The translations under genes and the position numbers were made by a program. This document shows, piece by piece, positions 9,675-18,720 of a stretch of DNA of 64,000 bases (positions are counted from its first letter, which is position 1; each line of letters begins with the position of its first letter). Location of the stretch: contig NZ_JAKUMM010000002.1 of the NCBI RefSeq assembly GCF_022601735.1, positions 389,410 to 453,409 of the forward strand, in the 5' to 3' direction. This stretch comes from Atopomonas sediminilitoris (GTDB lineage Bacteria > Pseudomonadota > Gammaproteobacteria > Pseudomonadales > Pseudomonadaceae). Under the pieces are notes generated by a model that was not told the DNA's origin, made no database searches, and was given only the letters and a program-made list of their open reading frames with translations.

Positions 9675-10594
9675 GCGCCCTGCAAGTCATTCAGCCAGGG
9701 CCGTTAAGCCTGCTGATGGATGGAGGTCGGCATGGCTGGCTGCATCAGGGGGTTTCACCGAGCGGGCCGCTCGACGTCTTGAGTGCGGCGTGGGCCAATC
9801 GTTTGCTCGATAACCCAGCGCATGCGCCCCTGTTGGAGGTCAGCCTAGGCGGCGTGCAACTTCAAGCGCTGGACGATTGCCAGCTGGCCTTCACCGGCGC
9901 GCAGATGCCCTTGCAGGTGGCGGGCGTTGCCCAGCATCACGCGTCGAGCTTTATTTTGCGCGCCGGCGAGCGGCTGGAGATTGGCTACGCGCAGCGCGGC
10001 CAGCGCGGTTACTTGGCGATTGCCGGTGACTTTGCTGCGCCCGCGGTGTTGGGGAGTGTGGCCACCCAAGTGCAAGAAGGCTTAGGCGGGCTGCACGGTG
10101 ACGGCCGCCCTTTGCAGGTGGGCGATACCTTGCGGGGTGGTTCGACCTTGTTACGCACTCAGCGCAGTGTGCCGTGGCGCTTTCGTCCGTCACTGGCTGC
10201 GCAAGTGGTGCTCCGCTTGTTGCCGGGCGGCGATGTCGCAGCGTTCAGCGCCGCCAGCAAAGAAGCCTTTTTTGCCCAAACGTGGCAGCTCAGCGCCGCC
10301 AGTAATCGCATGGGCGCCCGTTTAGCCGGCAGCGCGTTGGCAGAGCCACCCCGGCTGATCTATTCCAAAGCCATGACCTTAGGCGCAGTCCAAGTACCGC
10401 CAGACGGGCAGCCCATCGTGCTTATGGCTGATCACCAAAGCATGGGCGGCTACCCGCTGCTCGGCTGGGTTCACCCGCTCGACTTGCCCGCTTTGGCGCA
10501 ACTGCCTGCCGGTGGTCATGTGCGCTTTAGCAGCGTGAGTTTGGATGACATGCAGGCCGAATGGCGGACCTTTTACGCCTTCTTCACGCCCTAG
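9671..10594 (+). CDS. pxpC: 5-oxoprolinase subunit C (biotin-dependent carboxyltransferase-like family)
   Basis: Third subunit of 5-oxoprolinase, of the allophanate hydrolase subunit 2/KipA family. Visible marks are QPGPLSLLMDGGRHGWLHQGVSPSGPLD near the N terminus (given here as a segment from about residue 8), SNRMGARLAG, and PPDGQPIVLMADHQSMGGYP near the C terminus. The start is taken as GTG 9671, overlapping the pxpB stop, which gives 307 aa with the normal N terminus; an upstream in-frame extension lies inside pxpB and is not family-like. It is the last gene of the pyk-pxpABC run. Confidence 0.93.
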   Translation: MSALQVIQPGPLSLLMDGGRHGWLHQGVSPSGPLDVLSAAWANRLLDNPAHAPLLEVSLGGVQLQALDDCQLAFTGAQMPLQVAGVAQHHASSFILRAGERLEIGYAQRGQRGYLAIAGDFAAPAVLGSVATQVQEGLGGLHGDGRPLQVGDTLRGGSTLLRTQRSVPWRFRPSLAAQVVLRLLPGGDVAAFSAASKEAFFAQTWQLSAASNRMGARLAGSALAEPPRLIYSKAMTLGAVQVPPDGQPIVLMADHQSMGGYPLLGWVHPLDLPALAQLPAGGHVRFSSVSLDDMQAEWRTFYAFFTP

Positions 10595-10636
10595 CGGCAT
10601 ATCGTGCGCGCTAGGCTTTGCCGCGAGCGATGAAAT

Positions 10637-10666
10637 CTGTCAGTTTGAGCATTATCGAACTGACAG
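10637..10666 (+). promoter_or_regulatory. Perfect inverted repeat touching the nitroreductase ribosome binding site
   Basis: CTGTCAGTT (10637-10645) and AACTGACAG (10658-10666) are perfect inverted copies. In RNA the stem could grow to 12 bp, with G-U wobble, around a GCATTA loop. The 3' arm runs into the AGGAG ribosome binding site (10665-10669). It may be a DNA operator for a dimeric regulator or an RNA hairpin that controls ribosome access. Confidence 0.55.
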
Positions 10667-10674
10667 GAGCGCCT

Positions 10675-11412
10675 ATGAACGCCGCCACCGAGCTATCGCG
10701 AGCCGATGCCGCCACGCCACAAGCCTTGCGTGCCTTGATCGAAAGCCGCCGCGCCGTGCGGCGCTTCACCGCCGAACCGGTGCTCAAAGAGGTCATTCGT
10801 GACTGCCTAGAGCTGGCCGTGCTGGCACCCAACTCATGCAACTTGCAGCCGTGGAGCTTTCAGGTCATCCAAGACCCTGCGTTGCTCGCCCGCTTGCACC
10901 CGGTGTGCATGAGCCAGAACGCCGCCAAAGCGCCGCTGATCATCGCCGTATTAGCGCGCCCTGACACTTGGCGCACGGCATGCGCTGGGGTTATCCAGCA
11001 CTGGCCAGAAGGCGAGCCTCCCGCGCTGATCGAACGGTTTTACCGCAAAACCGCACCGTTTCAATACAACCAAGGGCTGCTCGGCTGGCGCGGTTTTTTA
11101 AAGCGTCAATTGCTGCGCATCGTGGGACTGAAAAAAGCCTTGATGCGCACCCCCAACAGCCATGCCGACATGCGCGTGTGGGCAGTAAAGTCCACCGCGC
11201 TGGCGGCAGAAAACCTCATGCTGGCGTTCCAGAGCCACGGCTATTGCACCTGCCCGATGGAAGGCTTTGATCAGGTACGCCTGCGCCGCGTGCTGAGCCT
11301 CCCTAAGCAGGCCATCCCCATCATGTTGCTGGCCGTCGGCAAACCCGGCGACAAGGCCGTATACAATCCGCGCTTGCGCTTCCCCTTGGATCAACACGTC
11401 AGCTGGCATTAA
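10675..11412 (+). CDS. Nitroreductase family flavoprotein
   Basis: FMN-dependent NAD(P)H oxidoreductase of the nitroreductase superfamily; the physiological substrate cannot be read from sequence. Visible signs are the N-terminal ESRRAVRRFTAEPV FMN-binding segment, LAPNSCNLQPWSFQVI, and AAENLMLAFQSHGYCTCPM followed by a C-terminal RVLSLPKQAIPIMLLAVG stretch. It is 245 aa. ATG 10675 is chosen because AGGAG ends 5 nt upstream; a TTG start 57 bases earlier would run through the inverted repeat. The FKBP gene starts 2 bases after its stop, so the two are likely cotranscribed. Confidence 0.88.
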   Translation: MNAATELSRADAATPQALRALIESRRAVRRFTAEPVLKEVIRDCLELAVLAPNSCNLQPWSFQVIQDPALLARLHPVCMSQNAAKAPLIIAVLARPDTWRTACAGVIQHWPEGEPPALIERFYRKTAPFQYNQGLLGWRGFLKRQLLRIVGLKKALMRTPNSHADMRVWAVKSTALAAENLMLAFQSHGYCTCPMEGFDQVRLRRVLSLPKQAIPIMLLAVGKPGDKAVYNPRLRFPLDQHVSWH

Positions 11413-11414
11413 CC

Positions 11415-11765
11415 ATGAGCGATCAAGCAAACAAACCACTACACATCGAAGACCTGGTGCTCGGCGAGGGCAAAACCTGCGTCAAAGGCGCGCTGATCAC
11501 CACCCAATACCGTGGCTGGCTCGCCGATGGCAGCGAGTTCGACTCCTCGTACGCACGCGGCAAACCCTTCCAGTGCGTGATCGGCAGCCGCCGCGTGATC
11601 GCCGGCTGGGACCAAGGCCTGATGGGCATGCAGGTCGGCGGCAAACGCAAACTGTTCGTCCCCGCGCATTTGGGCTACGGCGAGCGCAGTGTCGGCAGCA
11701 TCCCGCCGAACTCGGACTTGTGGTTCGAGATCGAGCTGCTCGAAGTGCTCACCCGTGATGATTAA
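11415..11765 (+). CDS. FKBP-type peptidyl-prolyl cis-trans isomerase
   Basis: Single-domain FKBP of 116 aa with no signal peptide, so it is cytoplasmic and would catalyse proline isomerisation in protein folding. The domain shows YRGWLADGSEFDSSYARGKP, VIAGWDQGLMGMQVGGKRK and HLGYGERSVGSIPPNSDLWF, all standard FKBP segments. It follows the nitroreductase gene at 2 bp. There is no IF (insert-in-flap) domain as in SlyD. The specific clients are unknown. Confidence 0.93.
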   Translation: MSDQANKPLHIEDLVLGEGKTCVKGALITTQYRGWLADGSEFDSSYARGKPFQCVIGSRRVIAGWDQGLMGMQVGGKRKLFVPAHLGYGERSVGSIPPNSDLWFEIELLEVLTRDD

Positions 11766-11790
11766 GCCCGCGCGGTGAAACGCGACGAGC

Positions 11791-12681
11791 TTATTCCCAA
11801 TACAACCCATCCACCTGCCAGTGCTCGGCCAGATAGTCGATCAGTGCGCGCACGAGCGGTTGTTGATAGCTGCGCGATAGGTACACCGCCCACAGGGCAT
11901 GGCGTGGTGGTGGGGTGTCGAGCAGCAGGGCGTTTAGCTTGCCCTGATTGAGTAATGGCTTGGCCAGATCGCAGGGCAGTAGAGCGATGCCCATGCCGCG
12001 CAGGCAGGCGTTGAGTAAGGTGCCCATGTCGTTGGCGAACAGTTGGCCGTGTATCGGCTGAGCGAGCACGCCGGCGTTGTGCAAAAAGTGCCAGTGTTGT
12101 TGGCCAAGATGCACTAGGCAGCGGTGCTGGCTTAGTTCGCTGGGGCTATTGGGGACGCGGTGCTGCGCTAAATAGCTGGGGCTGGCACAGACCACTGAAT
12201 CAATCGCCAACAAGCGGCGGGCGATTAATTGTTCATCCGGCTGCACGGCAAAGCGCAGGGCAATATCGACGCGCTCATCCACCAGCTGCGCATTGTGATC
12301 AGACAGTTGCAAATGCACGCGCACCGCAGGGTGCAGCTGCATAAACGCGCTGAGTTGATCGAGCAGGCTGTTTTGCCCAACGCCCGCTGGGGCGGCAATG
12401 CGGATATCCCCTTGCAGGGCTTGTTGGCTACGGGCGCTGGCTTCCAAGGCGGCGGCTTCGTTGAGCAGGCGTTCGCAGTGCACCAGCGCATCACTGCCGG
12501 CGCTGGTGAGGCTGACGCGGCGCGTAGTGCGGTGCAGTAAGCGCAAATTCAGCCACTGCTCCACCTCTTGCACATGGCGGCTCACTTGCACGCGGCTGAG
12601 CTGTAAATGCTCGGCGGCAGCGGTAAAGCTGCCGCGATTAGTCACTTCTACAAAGCTGCGCAGGGCGTCGAGTTTGTCCAT
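11791..12681 (-). CDS. LysR-type transcriptional regulator
   Basis: DNA-binding regulator with an N-terminal winged helix-turn-helix (MDKLDALRSFVEVTNRGSFT, then AAAEHLQLSRVQVSRHV) and a C-terminal substrate-binding-like effector domain. ATG 12681 gives the usual LysR N terminus and 296 aa; longer in-frame starts at 12714 and 12765 run into the intergenic region. It is divergent from the NAD(P)-binding protein gene at 12786, the classic arrangement for a LysR regulator and its target. The effector is unknown. The sequence resembles the subgroup that regulates quinone and redox-stress genes, but that is inference. Confidence 0.92.
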   Translation of the reverse strand: MDKLDALRSFVEVTNRGSFTAAAEHLQLSRVQVSRHVQEVEQWLNLRLLHRTTRRVSLTSAGSDALVHCERLLNEAAALEASARSQQALQGDIRIAAPAGVGQNSLLDQLSAFMQLHPAVRVHLQLSDHNAQLVDERVDIALRFAVQPDEQLIARRLLAIDSVVCASPSYLAQHRVPNSPSELSQHRCLVHLGQQHWHFLHNAGVLAQPIHGQLFANDMGTLLNACLRGMGIALLPCDLAKPLLNQGKLNALLLDTPPPRHALWAVYLSRSYQQPLVRALIDYLAEHWQVDGLYWE

Positions 12682-12785
12682 TTTTGTTTCTTTATGCGTA
12701 ATAAACTGCTTCATTAAAGCGCGTTTATCGCGCCTTGGCTGCTCAATAAGCTGTTCTCCGTGCAATCACCCACAGGAGACACACC

Positions 12786-13418
12786 ATGAACATTGCAGTT
12801 TTAGGCGCTAGCGGCTGGCTGGGCTCAACCATCAGTGCAGAAGCCTTAGCCCGCGGTCACCGCGTGATCGGCTTGGCGCGTAACCCGCAAGGCCTGCCGG
12901 AAGGCGTTACCCCACGTGCGTTCGATCTAAATACCGAGCAATCACTGGCCGAGGCGCTGGCTGGCGCAGACCTGCTGATCGCCAGTGTGGGCGGGCGCGC
13001 TGCCGGCAATCACGAGATCGTGCCGGCCACCGCCGCGCGCTTGTTGGCCGAGCTGCCTAAAACGGGCGTTAAGCGCCTGTTGTGGGTGGGCGGCGCCGGC
13101 AGTTTAGAAGTAGCGCCGGGCGAAGTCTTAGTCGCTCAGCCAAGCTTTCCGGCGGAATACAAAGCCGAAGCGATCGCCCAAGGTGAAGCGCTGGCGGTGT
13201 TCCGTGATAGCCCAAGCCCGCTGGCGTGGACGTTTGTAAGCCCCGCCGCAGAAATCTTCCCCGGCGAGCGCAGCGGCGCTTATCGCTTAGGCGGCGACCA
13301 GTTGCTGGTGGATGGCGAAGGCCGCAGTCGCATTACCGCCAAAGACTACGCAGTGGCCCTGCTGGACATAGTTGAGCAAGGTGCTCCTGCGCAAAAACGC
13401 GTTAGTGTGGCGTATTAA
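12786..13418 (+). CDS. NAD(P)-binding Rossmann protein (NmrA/YwnB-like)
   Basis: Small atypical SDR-type protein of 210 aa. It starts with a dinucleotide-binding fold (MNIAVLGASGWLGSTISAEA, GxxGxxG-like) and continues with RGHRVIGLARNP. No canonical YxxxK catalytic motif is obvious, as is usual for this group. ACAGGAGAC lies just upstream of the ATG. It is divergent from a LysR gene 104 bp away and is its probable target. It may sense redox state or reduce a small carbonyl or quinone; this is inferred from family relatives. Confidence 0.85.
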   Translation: MNIAVLGASGWLGSTISAEALARGHRVIGLARNPQGLPEGVTPRAFDLNTEQSLAEALAGADLLIASVGGRAAGNHEIVPATAARLLAELPKTGVKRLLWVGGAGSLEVAPGEVLVAQPSFPAEYKAEAIAQGEALAVFRDSPSPLAWTFVSPAAEIFPGERSGAYRLGGDQLLVDGEGRSRITAKDYAVALLDIVEQGAPAQKRVSVAY

Positions 13419-13560
13419 GGGGCTAGTGGCAGGCGTAGCGACAACAAGGCTGCTGCAAGCGAGCATCAAGCGGGCGGGTTAGCCATAGGCGTAACCCGCC
13501 CCACGCTGTATGGAGATGGTATTTATCTGACAGTTGACAGGCAGAAAAGGAAGAAAAGAG

Positions 13561-13602
13561 AAAAGGGGACTGATTTTAGGCACGGGTTTTCCGAGCCTAG
13601 TG
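13561..13602 (+). repeat. Left flanking repeat of the restriction-methylation module
   Basis: Contains GGGACTGATTT (13566-13576), TTAGGCA (13576-13582) and GCCTAGTG (13595-13602). The same three blocks appear in the same order and orientation at 18028-18059. The TTAGGC and GCCTAG arms are inverted to each other and flank a small CGG/CCG hairpin. Confidence 0.6.
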
Positions 13603-13625
13603 CTGAGCATGCAAGTTATGGCCTT

Positions 13626-14420
13626 TCACTGCACATAGGCTTTTGCAAAGGCTGCGATTTTCTGGGTGGCCTGATAATCGACCAGTTGCAGGCCGCGTTC
13701 CTGGATGCTGTCCTTGGCTATCTGCACCGCTTTGCGGTGGCGGGGCGAATCGTTCTCTGCTATGAGCACGTTTTTCAGCTGAATAACCCCTTCCCGTTCT
13801 GCACGCACGAACTTCATCAGCCACTGATCGCAGTGGTCGAGGATCGCGCTCGGTTCGGCCTGATCAAAAGCTAAGGGCTTGATGGCGGCCACAACCTCAC
13901 TGCGATGAACCAAGGGTAGGTGCAGCTTGGTCAGGTCACCGGTCAGGGTGTCATCACGGAAGCTGCGGATAGAGGCTTCCGTGAACAGGGTGCGAATTTC
14001 ACGCACCATGACTTCCTCTCGACGATCACGCGCCATGCCTTGGCGGTCGATATAGCGGCCAAACAGCTCATCAAGCGTCGCGTCAAAGTTTTCCACCAGG
14101 ATCGAGCGCATGGGGCTGAAGCGAATCAGCGACTCCTTGGGCTCGGTCAGGAAGCGGAAGTGGTTAACGATTTGGCTCTCTTGTGCTTCTGTCGTCATCG
14201 CTCGCACAGCATCCAGCTCGTTCTGGGCTATTTCCAGGGCCTTGGCGAAAACTGGGGCGCAGCCGAAGAAATGGTTAACCCTTTCCAAGTTCTCACTGGC
14301 CAGCCTGTACTCCATGCGCCTGCTGGCCGGGGCCGAGAGAACGATGCCGGCATTGGCAAACTCATCAGTTTCGACAAAAGGCGCAAAGCGCACGATGCAG
14401 TAGATGCAGGCGTCGCTCAT
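13626..14420 (-). CDS. DUF3037 family protein
   Basis: 264-residue protein of a family with no known activity. The N terminus (YCIVRFAPFVETDEFANAGI) is the DUF3037 signature: a conserved segment seen in proteins that often sit next to HipA-like or other accessory genes. No membrane segment, signal peptide or catalytic motif is visible. The gene begins 25 bp after the MmeI-like gene ends, in the same direction, so they likely form one transcript. It may be an accessory or regulatory partner of the restriction-methylation protein; this is inferred only from context. Confidence 0.85.
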   Translation of the reverse strand: MSDACIYCIVRFAPFVETDEFANAGIVLSAPASRRMEYRLASENLERVNHFFGCAPVFAKALEIAQNELDAVRAMTTEAQESQIVNHFRFLTEPKESLIRFSPMRSILVENFDATLDELFGRYIDRQGMARDRREEVMVREIRTLFTEASIRSFRDDTLTGDLTKLHLPLVHRSEVVAAIKPLAFDQAEPSAILDHCDQWLMKFVRAEREGVIQLKNVLIAENDSPRHRKAVQIAKDSIQERGLQLVDYQATQKIAAFAKAYVQ

Positions 14421-14445
14421 ATGGGTGTGCTGTTAGCCCCCTGCA

Positions 14446-17400
14446 TCAGCTGGCCAGACGATACTGGTCTGCGTCCTGTTGCACCATGCCCAGCTCTTCC
14501 AGGGCATCCAGTACGGCCTGAACAGCGACCTTGGGTGAGCGTTTGAACTGGGCGGCGAGTGCGTCGGCGGGTAGTGGGCTTTGGCCGAGCGCATGGCGTA
14601 CGGCAGCGACCTGTTCGCGCATTTGCTTGGGCCAGGTGAGCTTGCCGGTGGCGGCTGCGGCGGCCGGGATGGATTCGAAATCCGTTGTGTCGTCTAGCTC
14701 GGCTTCGCTTTGCTCCGGCGCGACGGCGGCGCTCGGGTTCTGGTACTCGGGGCGCAGCCAGCGGATATGACCACGGGCTTCCTCTGCAGCGCGTTCGCTG
14801 TTCAGCGCGACAAGGCGGCACAGCAACTCTTCTTCTGCTTCTGCCTGGGCTTCGGACTTATCCGGTAGCGGTGTGGTAGCGCCTGGCTTACCAGCCAGTT
14901 GCTCGGCCAAATCACTCCAGCCATAGGCGGCGAAGACAGCACGATCTAGTTCATCGTGCAGTTCGCGCAGCAAGGAGACCAGGCCCTGTTCGTGGATGGT
15001 CTTGTCTTTGGCGTTCAGCTGCTCGCCGGCACGCAGCTTTTCCAGCACGTTATACATGCCGGTTAGGGTGAGCCCTGGGTGCTGGGCCTGCTGGCGTTTG
15101 CGGTGTGCGTCCAAGCGTTCGGCCAGTTCGTAGATTCGCGCCTGCTGGGCGTGTGTGGCATCTGGGAAGGGGAAGGTTTCGAAGCAGTGGTTCTTTGTAT
15201 AGCGAGCACGATCCTCAAGTGTTCCCCCAGCAGCAAAGGCCCATAGAGCATGCAGGCGGCTGCTGAGCACGCCGAAGAACAGCGGTGAATCAAGCGCAAT
15301 TGCCATCAAAGAGCCGTCAGCTAGTGCTGTGCATGAATCTAGTAGTACGAATAGACGATGCTTGGCCACTTCCGAGGTGGCAATAAACGATGAGGTATTG
15401 GACAGTGCGGCACGCATGCCTGGGCGAGCTTCACCAAACAGCCACCAGCGCTCTCGGTGAGCTTTGCGATTTACATGGTCGCGAAATGGCTTCACTTCGG
15501 TTAACAAGCGCTGATAAAGCAAAGGATGCATGCACTCTGCATCCTGTTGCTCCAGGCCAAAGAAGTCGATTACCCATTCGGGTTGCCGGACTTTTGTCAG
15601 ATCACTACCTGTCCAGTACTCGCGGATAACAGCTGCGTCAGCTCCATCATTCAGTAGTTTGCTGCGTGTCTCGGGAGTCAGGCGGAAGCCATCTCCTACG
15701 AGCTTTACACCCTGGAAACACGTGCCGGCAGAGGCCTTCAGAGGCTGGGCAGCTGAGACCTTAGCTCCGACGCTCAGGTCGGCGGAAATGGCTCCTTGCA
15801 TCTGTACGAGCTGAGCGTCGATGACATCGCTTTCCTGCTCAGAAGCCTCCTCTCGGACTACGGTCGAGAGGCAGCCAGTCAGTGATTCCGCGGTGCCGAC
15901 GGTCATCGCTATGCGCACAGCGGCGCCGTCCCCGGCGTCAACCCAGGGGTGATCGGGAATGGCATATGCAAGGCTTAGCGGTTTCTTGGCGCTGATTTGA
16001 GCCTCAAGGATGCGACGATTGAAGGTCTGCTTGATGCTGTTTGTAGTGATAAAGCCAAAGCGTTTTGCCTGCCCGGCGCGTGTCGTTTCAGCAGCGATAT
16101 GCCACCAGTACATAACGAAGTCCGCCGACTCAGGTACCTCCGGCCAAGTGCCGCGCACGGCATCGACATAGCCGTCGCCCAGCGCCGTCCGCATGCGCTT
16201 GTTACCTATAAACGGCGGATTGCCCACGATGTAATCCGCCTGCGGCCACTCGGCCTTGCGTGGGTTGCGATAGATGTACTGCTCCACTTGCGCCGACTCA
16301 TCCGGCACCTGTTCGTCGGTAATCGGGCTGGTCTTGGTGGTGATGCCGTCCCAGCTGGTGATGGGTTTGCCGGTTTCGTCGCGCAGTAGCTCCACGGCGT
16401 CATAGGCAATCAGTGCATCGCGGTGTTCGATATTGTGGAAGTCACGCAGCACCGGCTCGGGCGGGTTGACCTTGCCGTGGGTGCGGAAGTGCCATTGCAG
16501 GTAGCCGATCCACAGCACCATTTCGGCGATACGGGCGGCGCGCGGGTTGATCTCCATGCCGAGGAACTGATGTGGGTCGACGGTAAGGCCTTCGGTGTCC
16601 AGCATGCCGGTTTGGCCCAAATCGCCCAGCAGGTTGAGCACCTCGCCTTCGAGGCGCTTCATGTGCTCCAGGGTGACGTAAAGGAAGTTGCCGCTGCCGC
16701 AGGCCGGGTCGAGTACGCGTACGTCGCACAGGTGGCGCTGGAAGGCTTTCACTTCTGCAATGGCTTCCTTGTGCTTGCCCAGGCTTTCGTAGGTCAGTGC
16801 TGCCGCCTGTACTTCCTTCCACTCGGCGCGCAGTGGCTCGATCACGGTAGGCAGCACCAGGCGTTCAACGTAGGCGCGAGGGGTGTAATGCGCGCCCAGC
16901 TTATGGCGCTCGCGCGGGTTCAGCGCACGCTCCAGCAGGGTGCCGAAGATGGCCGGTTCCACATGGCGCCAGTCAGCCTCGGAGGCCTTTAGCAGCAGCT
17001 CCATCTGATCGCGGTCGAGGGCGATGGCCGACGCCTCGGCGAACAGGCCGCCGTTGAACTTGAGCACGGTGCTTTCCAGAATCGGCGAGAACCCGCCGCT
17101 GTTCATGGTTTGCCAGAGGTGTTCGAGCATCGGCGCAAAGGTGTCGGGCTTGTTCTTCAGGCGCTGCAGCAGTTCGGTAAAACCACGCTCGGGCAGTAGG
17201 CCAACGTCCTCGGCAAACATGGTGAACAGGGCGCGCATCAGGAAGCTGGAAACCAGCTGTGGTGAGTGACCAGCGGCCTCCAGGGACTTCGCCAGTTTGG
17301 CCAACTGATCGGCAATTTCGCGGGTGACCTTGGCCGAGCGGCGTGCCGGGTCGAGGCTGAGTGGGTCAAGCCAAACGGCACTAAGGCGCTCGCGCACGTC

Positions 17401-17889
17401 TTCTTTGCGCAGGTCTTCAAGGCGGATGCGGTGGCTGCGTGAATCTGGGTAGGGCGTGTAGGTGGCGCCGGAGCGGCTGAACTCGGCATACAGCTCGATG
17501 TTACGGCCCACGTCCACCACCAGGATGAACGGCGGGCGGCCTTCTTCGGCGGGCAGAGCGCGGGCGTACTGGTCGGCCTGGTTGTGGGCCTTGAGCATGG
17601 CCTTGTCCCAGCCGGAGCTGTCTAGGGTCTTGCCGGTTTGCTTGGCCTCCAGCACGAAGCTGCCGCGCTTGTAGAGGTCAATAAAGCCATTGTTGCTGCT
17701 GCCGTCAGGCTGGTTGATGACTACGCGGCGCTCAAACACATAGGCGTTGTCGCGGGTGTCGTCGCCGGCAGGCTCTGGCAGTGGCAGGCCAAGGAGGCTG
17801 CACAGCTCGGTGAGGAACAACTGGTAGTTGGCGCGCTCGGTGCCGCCAGCGTCTTTCCAACGAGCGAGGAAGGTGTCCAAGTGTTCCAT
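14446..17889 (-). CDS. MmeI-like type IIL restriction-methylation protein
   Basis: Large single-chain protein (1147 aa) combining an N-terminal nuclease-like domain with an adenine-specific DNA methyltransferase. A PD-ExK-type motif D-x9-E-x-K is intact (D71, E81, K83), matching the MmeI pattern. The methyltransferase has HYTP (about 334), motif [10 protein letters not shown] (about 394-402) and motif IV NPPF (about 557-560). A target recognition region and C-terminal helices follow; it is longer than MmeI (about 920 aa). ATG 17889 is chosen because GGAG lies 9 nt upstream. It probably both cuts and protects DNA as a defence system. The recognition site cannot be predicted here. Confidence 0.88.
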   Translation of the reverse strand: MEHLDTFLARWKDAGGTERANYQLFLTELCSLLGLPLPEPAGDDTRDNAYVFERRVVINQPDGSSNNGFIDLYKRGSFVLEAKQTGKTLDSSGWDKAMLKAHNQADQYARALPAEEGRPPFILVVDVGRNIELYAEFSRSGATYTPYPDSRSHRIRLEDLRKEDVRERLSAVWLDPLSLDPARRSAKVTREIADQLAKLAKSLEAAGHSPQLVSSFLMRALFTMFAEDVGLLPERGFTELLQRLKNKPDTFAPMLEHLWQTMNSGGFSPILESTVLKFNGGLFAEASAIALDRDQMELLLKASEADWRHVEPAIFGTLLERALNPRERHKLGAHYTPRAYVERLVLPTVIEPLRAEWKEVQAAALTYESLGKHKEAIAEVKAFQRHLCDVRVLDPACGSGNFLYVTLEHMKRLEGEVLNLLGDLGQTGMLDTEGLTVDPHQFLGMEINPRAARIAEMVLWIGYLQWHFRTHGKVNPPEPVLRDFHNIEHRDALIAYDAVELLRDETGKPITSWDGITTKTSPITDEQVPDESAQVEQYIYRNPRKAEWPQADYIVGNPPFIGNKRMRTALGDGYVDAVRGTWPEVPESADFVMYWWHIAAETTRAGQAKRFGFITTNSIKQTFNRRILEAQISAKKPLSLAYAIPDHPWVDAGDGAAVRIAMTVGTAESLTGCLSTVVREEASEQESDVIDAQLVQMQGAISADLSVGAKVSAAQPLKASAGTCFQGVKLVGDGFRLTPETRSKLLNDGADAAVIREYWTGSDLTKVRQPEWVIDFFGLEQQDAECMHPLLYQRLLTEVKPFRDHVNRKAHRERWWLFGEARPGMRAALSNTSSFIATSEVAKHRLFVLLDSCTALADGSLMAIALDSPLFFGVLSSRLHALWAFAAGGTLEDRARYTKNHCFETFPFPDATHAQQARIYELAERLDAHRKRQQAQHPGLTLTGMYNVLEKLRAGEQLNAKDKTIHEQGLVSLLRELHDELDRAVFAAYGWSDLAEQLAGKPGATTPLPDKSEAQAEAEEELLCRLVALNSERAAEEARGHIRWLRPEYQNPSAAVAPEQSEAELDDTTDFESIPAAAAATGKLTWPKQMREQVAAVRHALGQSPLPADALAAQFKRSPKVAVQAVLDALEELGMVQQDADQYRLAS

Positions 17890-18009
17890 CACGGTATTGC
17901 TCCGACAACTAGAAAAGCTGGGATTCTAACGGAGAGGTCAGGTCTAGGGTATGGCATCGCAAAACTGCGTAGTTGAGTGCAGTTTGGAGCGAAAAAGGGA
18001 GCGAAAACG

Positions 18010-18059
18010 AAAAAAGGACTGAAAAAGGGACTGATTTATTTTCTTAGGCATGCCTAGTG
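18010..18059 (+). repeat. Right flanking repeat of the restriction-methylation module
   Basis: Degenerate A-rich tandem blocks (AAAAAAGGACTG, AAAAAGGGACTG) lead into GGGACTGATTT (18028-18038), TTAGGCA (18044-18050) and GCCTAGTG (18052-18059). TAGGCATGCCTA (18045-18056) is a perfect 12-bp palindrome. It is the counterpart of 13561-13602 in direct orientation. Confidence 0.6.
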
Positions 18060-18072
18060 TGGTGCGCTGTGG

Positions 18073-18702
18073 CTATAAGTTGCCGGGCTCTGCGGTTGTT
18101 TCGGCTGGCGGTAAGCGTAGCCAACCTAAGACTTCGGGCGCTTGAATCGTCCAGCGGCCGGCTTGTTGGGTAAGCGCTAAGTTTTCGCGGGCGTTGCCGA
18201 AGGGGCCAGGGTTCTGTTGGGCAATCTCTAGGCTTGTGGCGCCCACACTGGCGATCACCGCGACGTGGCCATAGCGGTTGAGCAGCGATGGGCCAAATAC
18301 CAATAAGTCATCCGCTTGCGGCGCTGTGCTGCCGCCGTTGTGAAACTGCAGCATGGCACGTTGGGTGTTCAGCTCGCCCTCGTTAAGGCGCGGGTCGAAG
18401 AAGTCTTTGGCGTGGCCGTAGGTGTCAGGCATGCGGTGGTTGTGGCGCTCGAAGTAGTAGCGCTTAACGAACTCTACGCACTGGTAGCGCAGGCCTAGGT
18501 TGTAGCCGTCTTTACTCAGGTGGCGGCCCTGCACGGTGTTGACCCCGCCGTTGTAGTAAATCGCTACGCCGTTTAGGGCGTCGAGCTGTTCGCCGACGGT
18601 ATGGCGCGGGTTGAGGTTGATGCGTGTGATTGCCGCATAGCTCGCCAGCGCAAGCACTGGCAGTAGGCCGGCAATCAGCAGGGCGAGTCGGCGTTTAGTC
18701 AT
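18073..18702 (-). CDS. CHAP-domain amidohydrolase, membrane-anchored or exported
   Basis: Cysteine peptidase/amidase of the CHAP fold. An N-terminal hydrophobic segment (LALLIAGLLPVLALASYAA) suggests a membrane anchor or signal sequence facing the periplasm. The catalytic Cys is in LRYQCVEFVKRY (C75), the His in NRYGHVAVIA (H146), with polar residues after it. CHAP proteins cleave murein peptides or glutathionylspermidine; the QCVEFVKRYYF segment resembles the latter group, so both are open. The 209-aa gene follows the unknown exported-protein gene by 18 bp, which suggests a shared function. Confidence 0.85.
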   Translation of the reverse strand: MTKRRLALLIAGLLPVLALASYAAITRINLNPRHTVGEQLDALNGVAIYYNGGVNTVQGRHLSKDGYNLGLRYQCVEFVKRYYFERHNHRMPDTYGHAKDFFDPRLNEGELNTQRAMLQFHNGGSTAPQADDLLVFGPSLLNRYGHVAVIASVGATSLEIAQQNPGPFGNARENLALTQQAGRWTIQAPEVLGWLRLPPAETTAEPGNL

Positions 18703-18720
18703 GGGTTAGGCCGCCTGCGC

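Noticed and set aside
13597..13824. 75-codon minus frame near the left repeat
   Set aside because: Overlaps the DUF3037 gene out of frame and reads as low-complexity basic sequence.
14446..17889. DISARM or BREX methyltransferase
   Set aside because: No drmABC, pglZ or brx genes are adjacent. The nuclease D-x9-ExK motif points to a stand-alone MmeI-like enzyme.
13561..18059. Integrase-mediated island with tRNA attachment sites
   Set aside because: No integrase is seen, and the repeats do not match the tRNA at 19467-19543.
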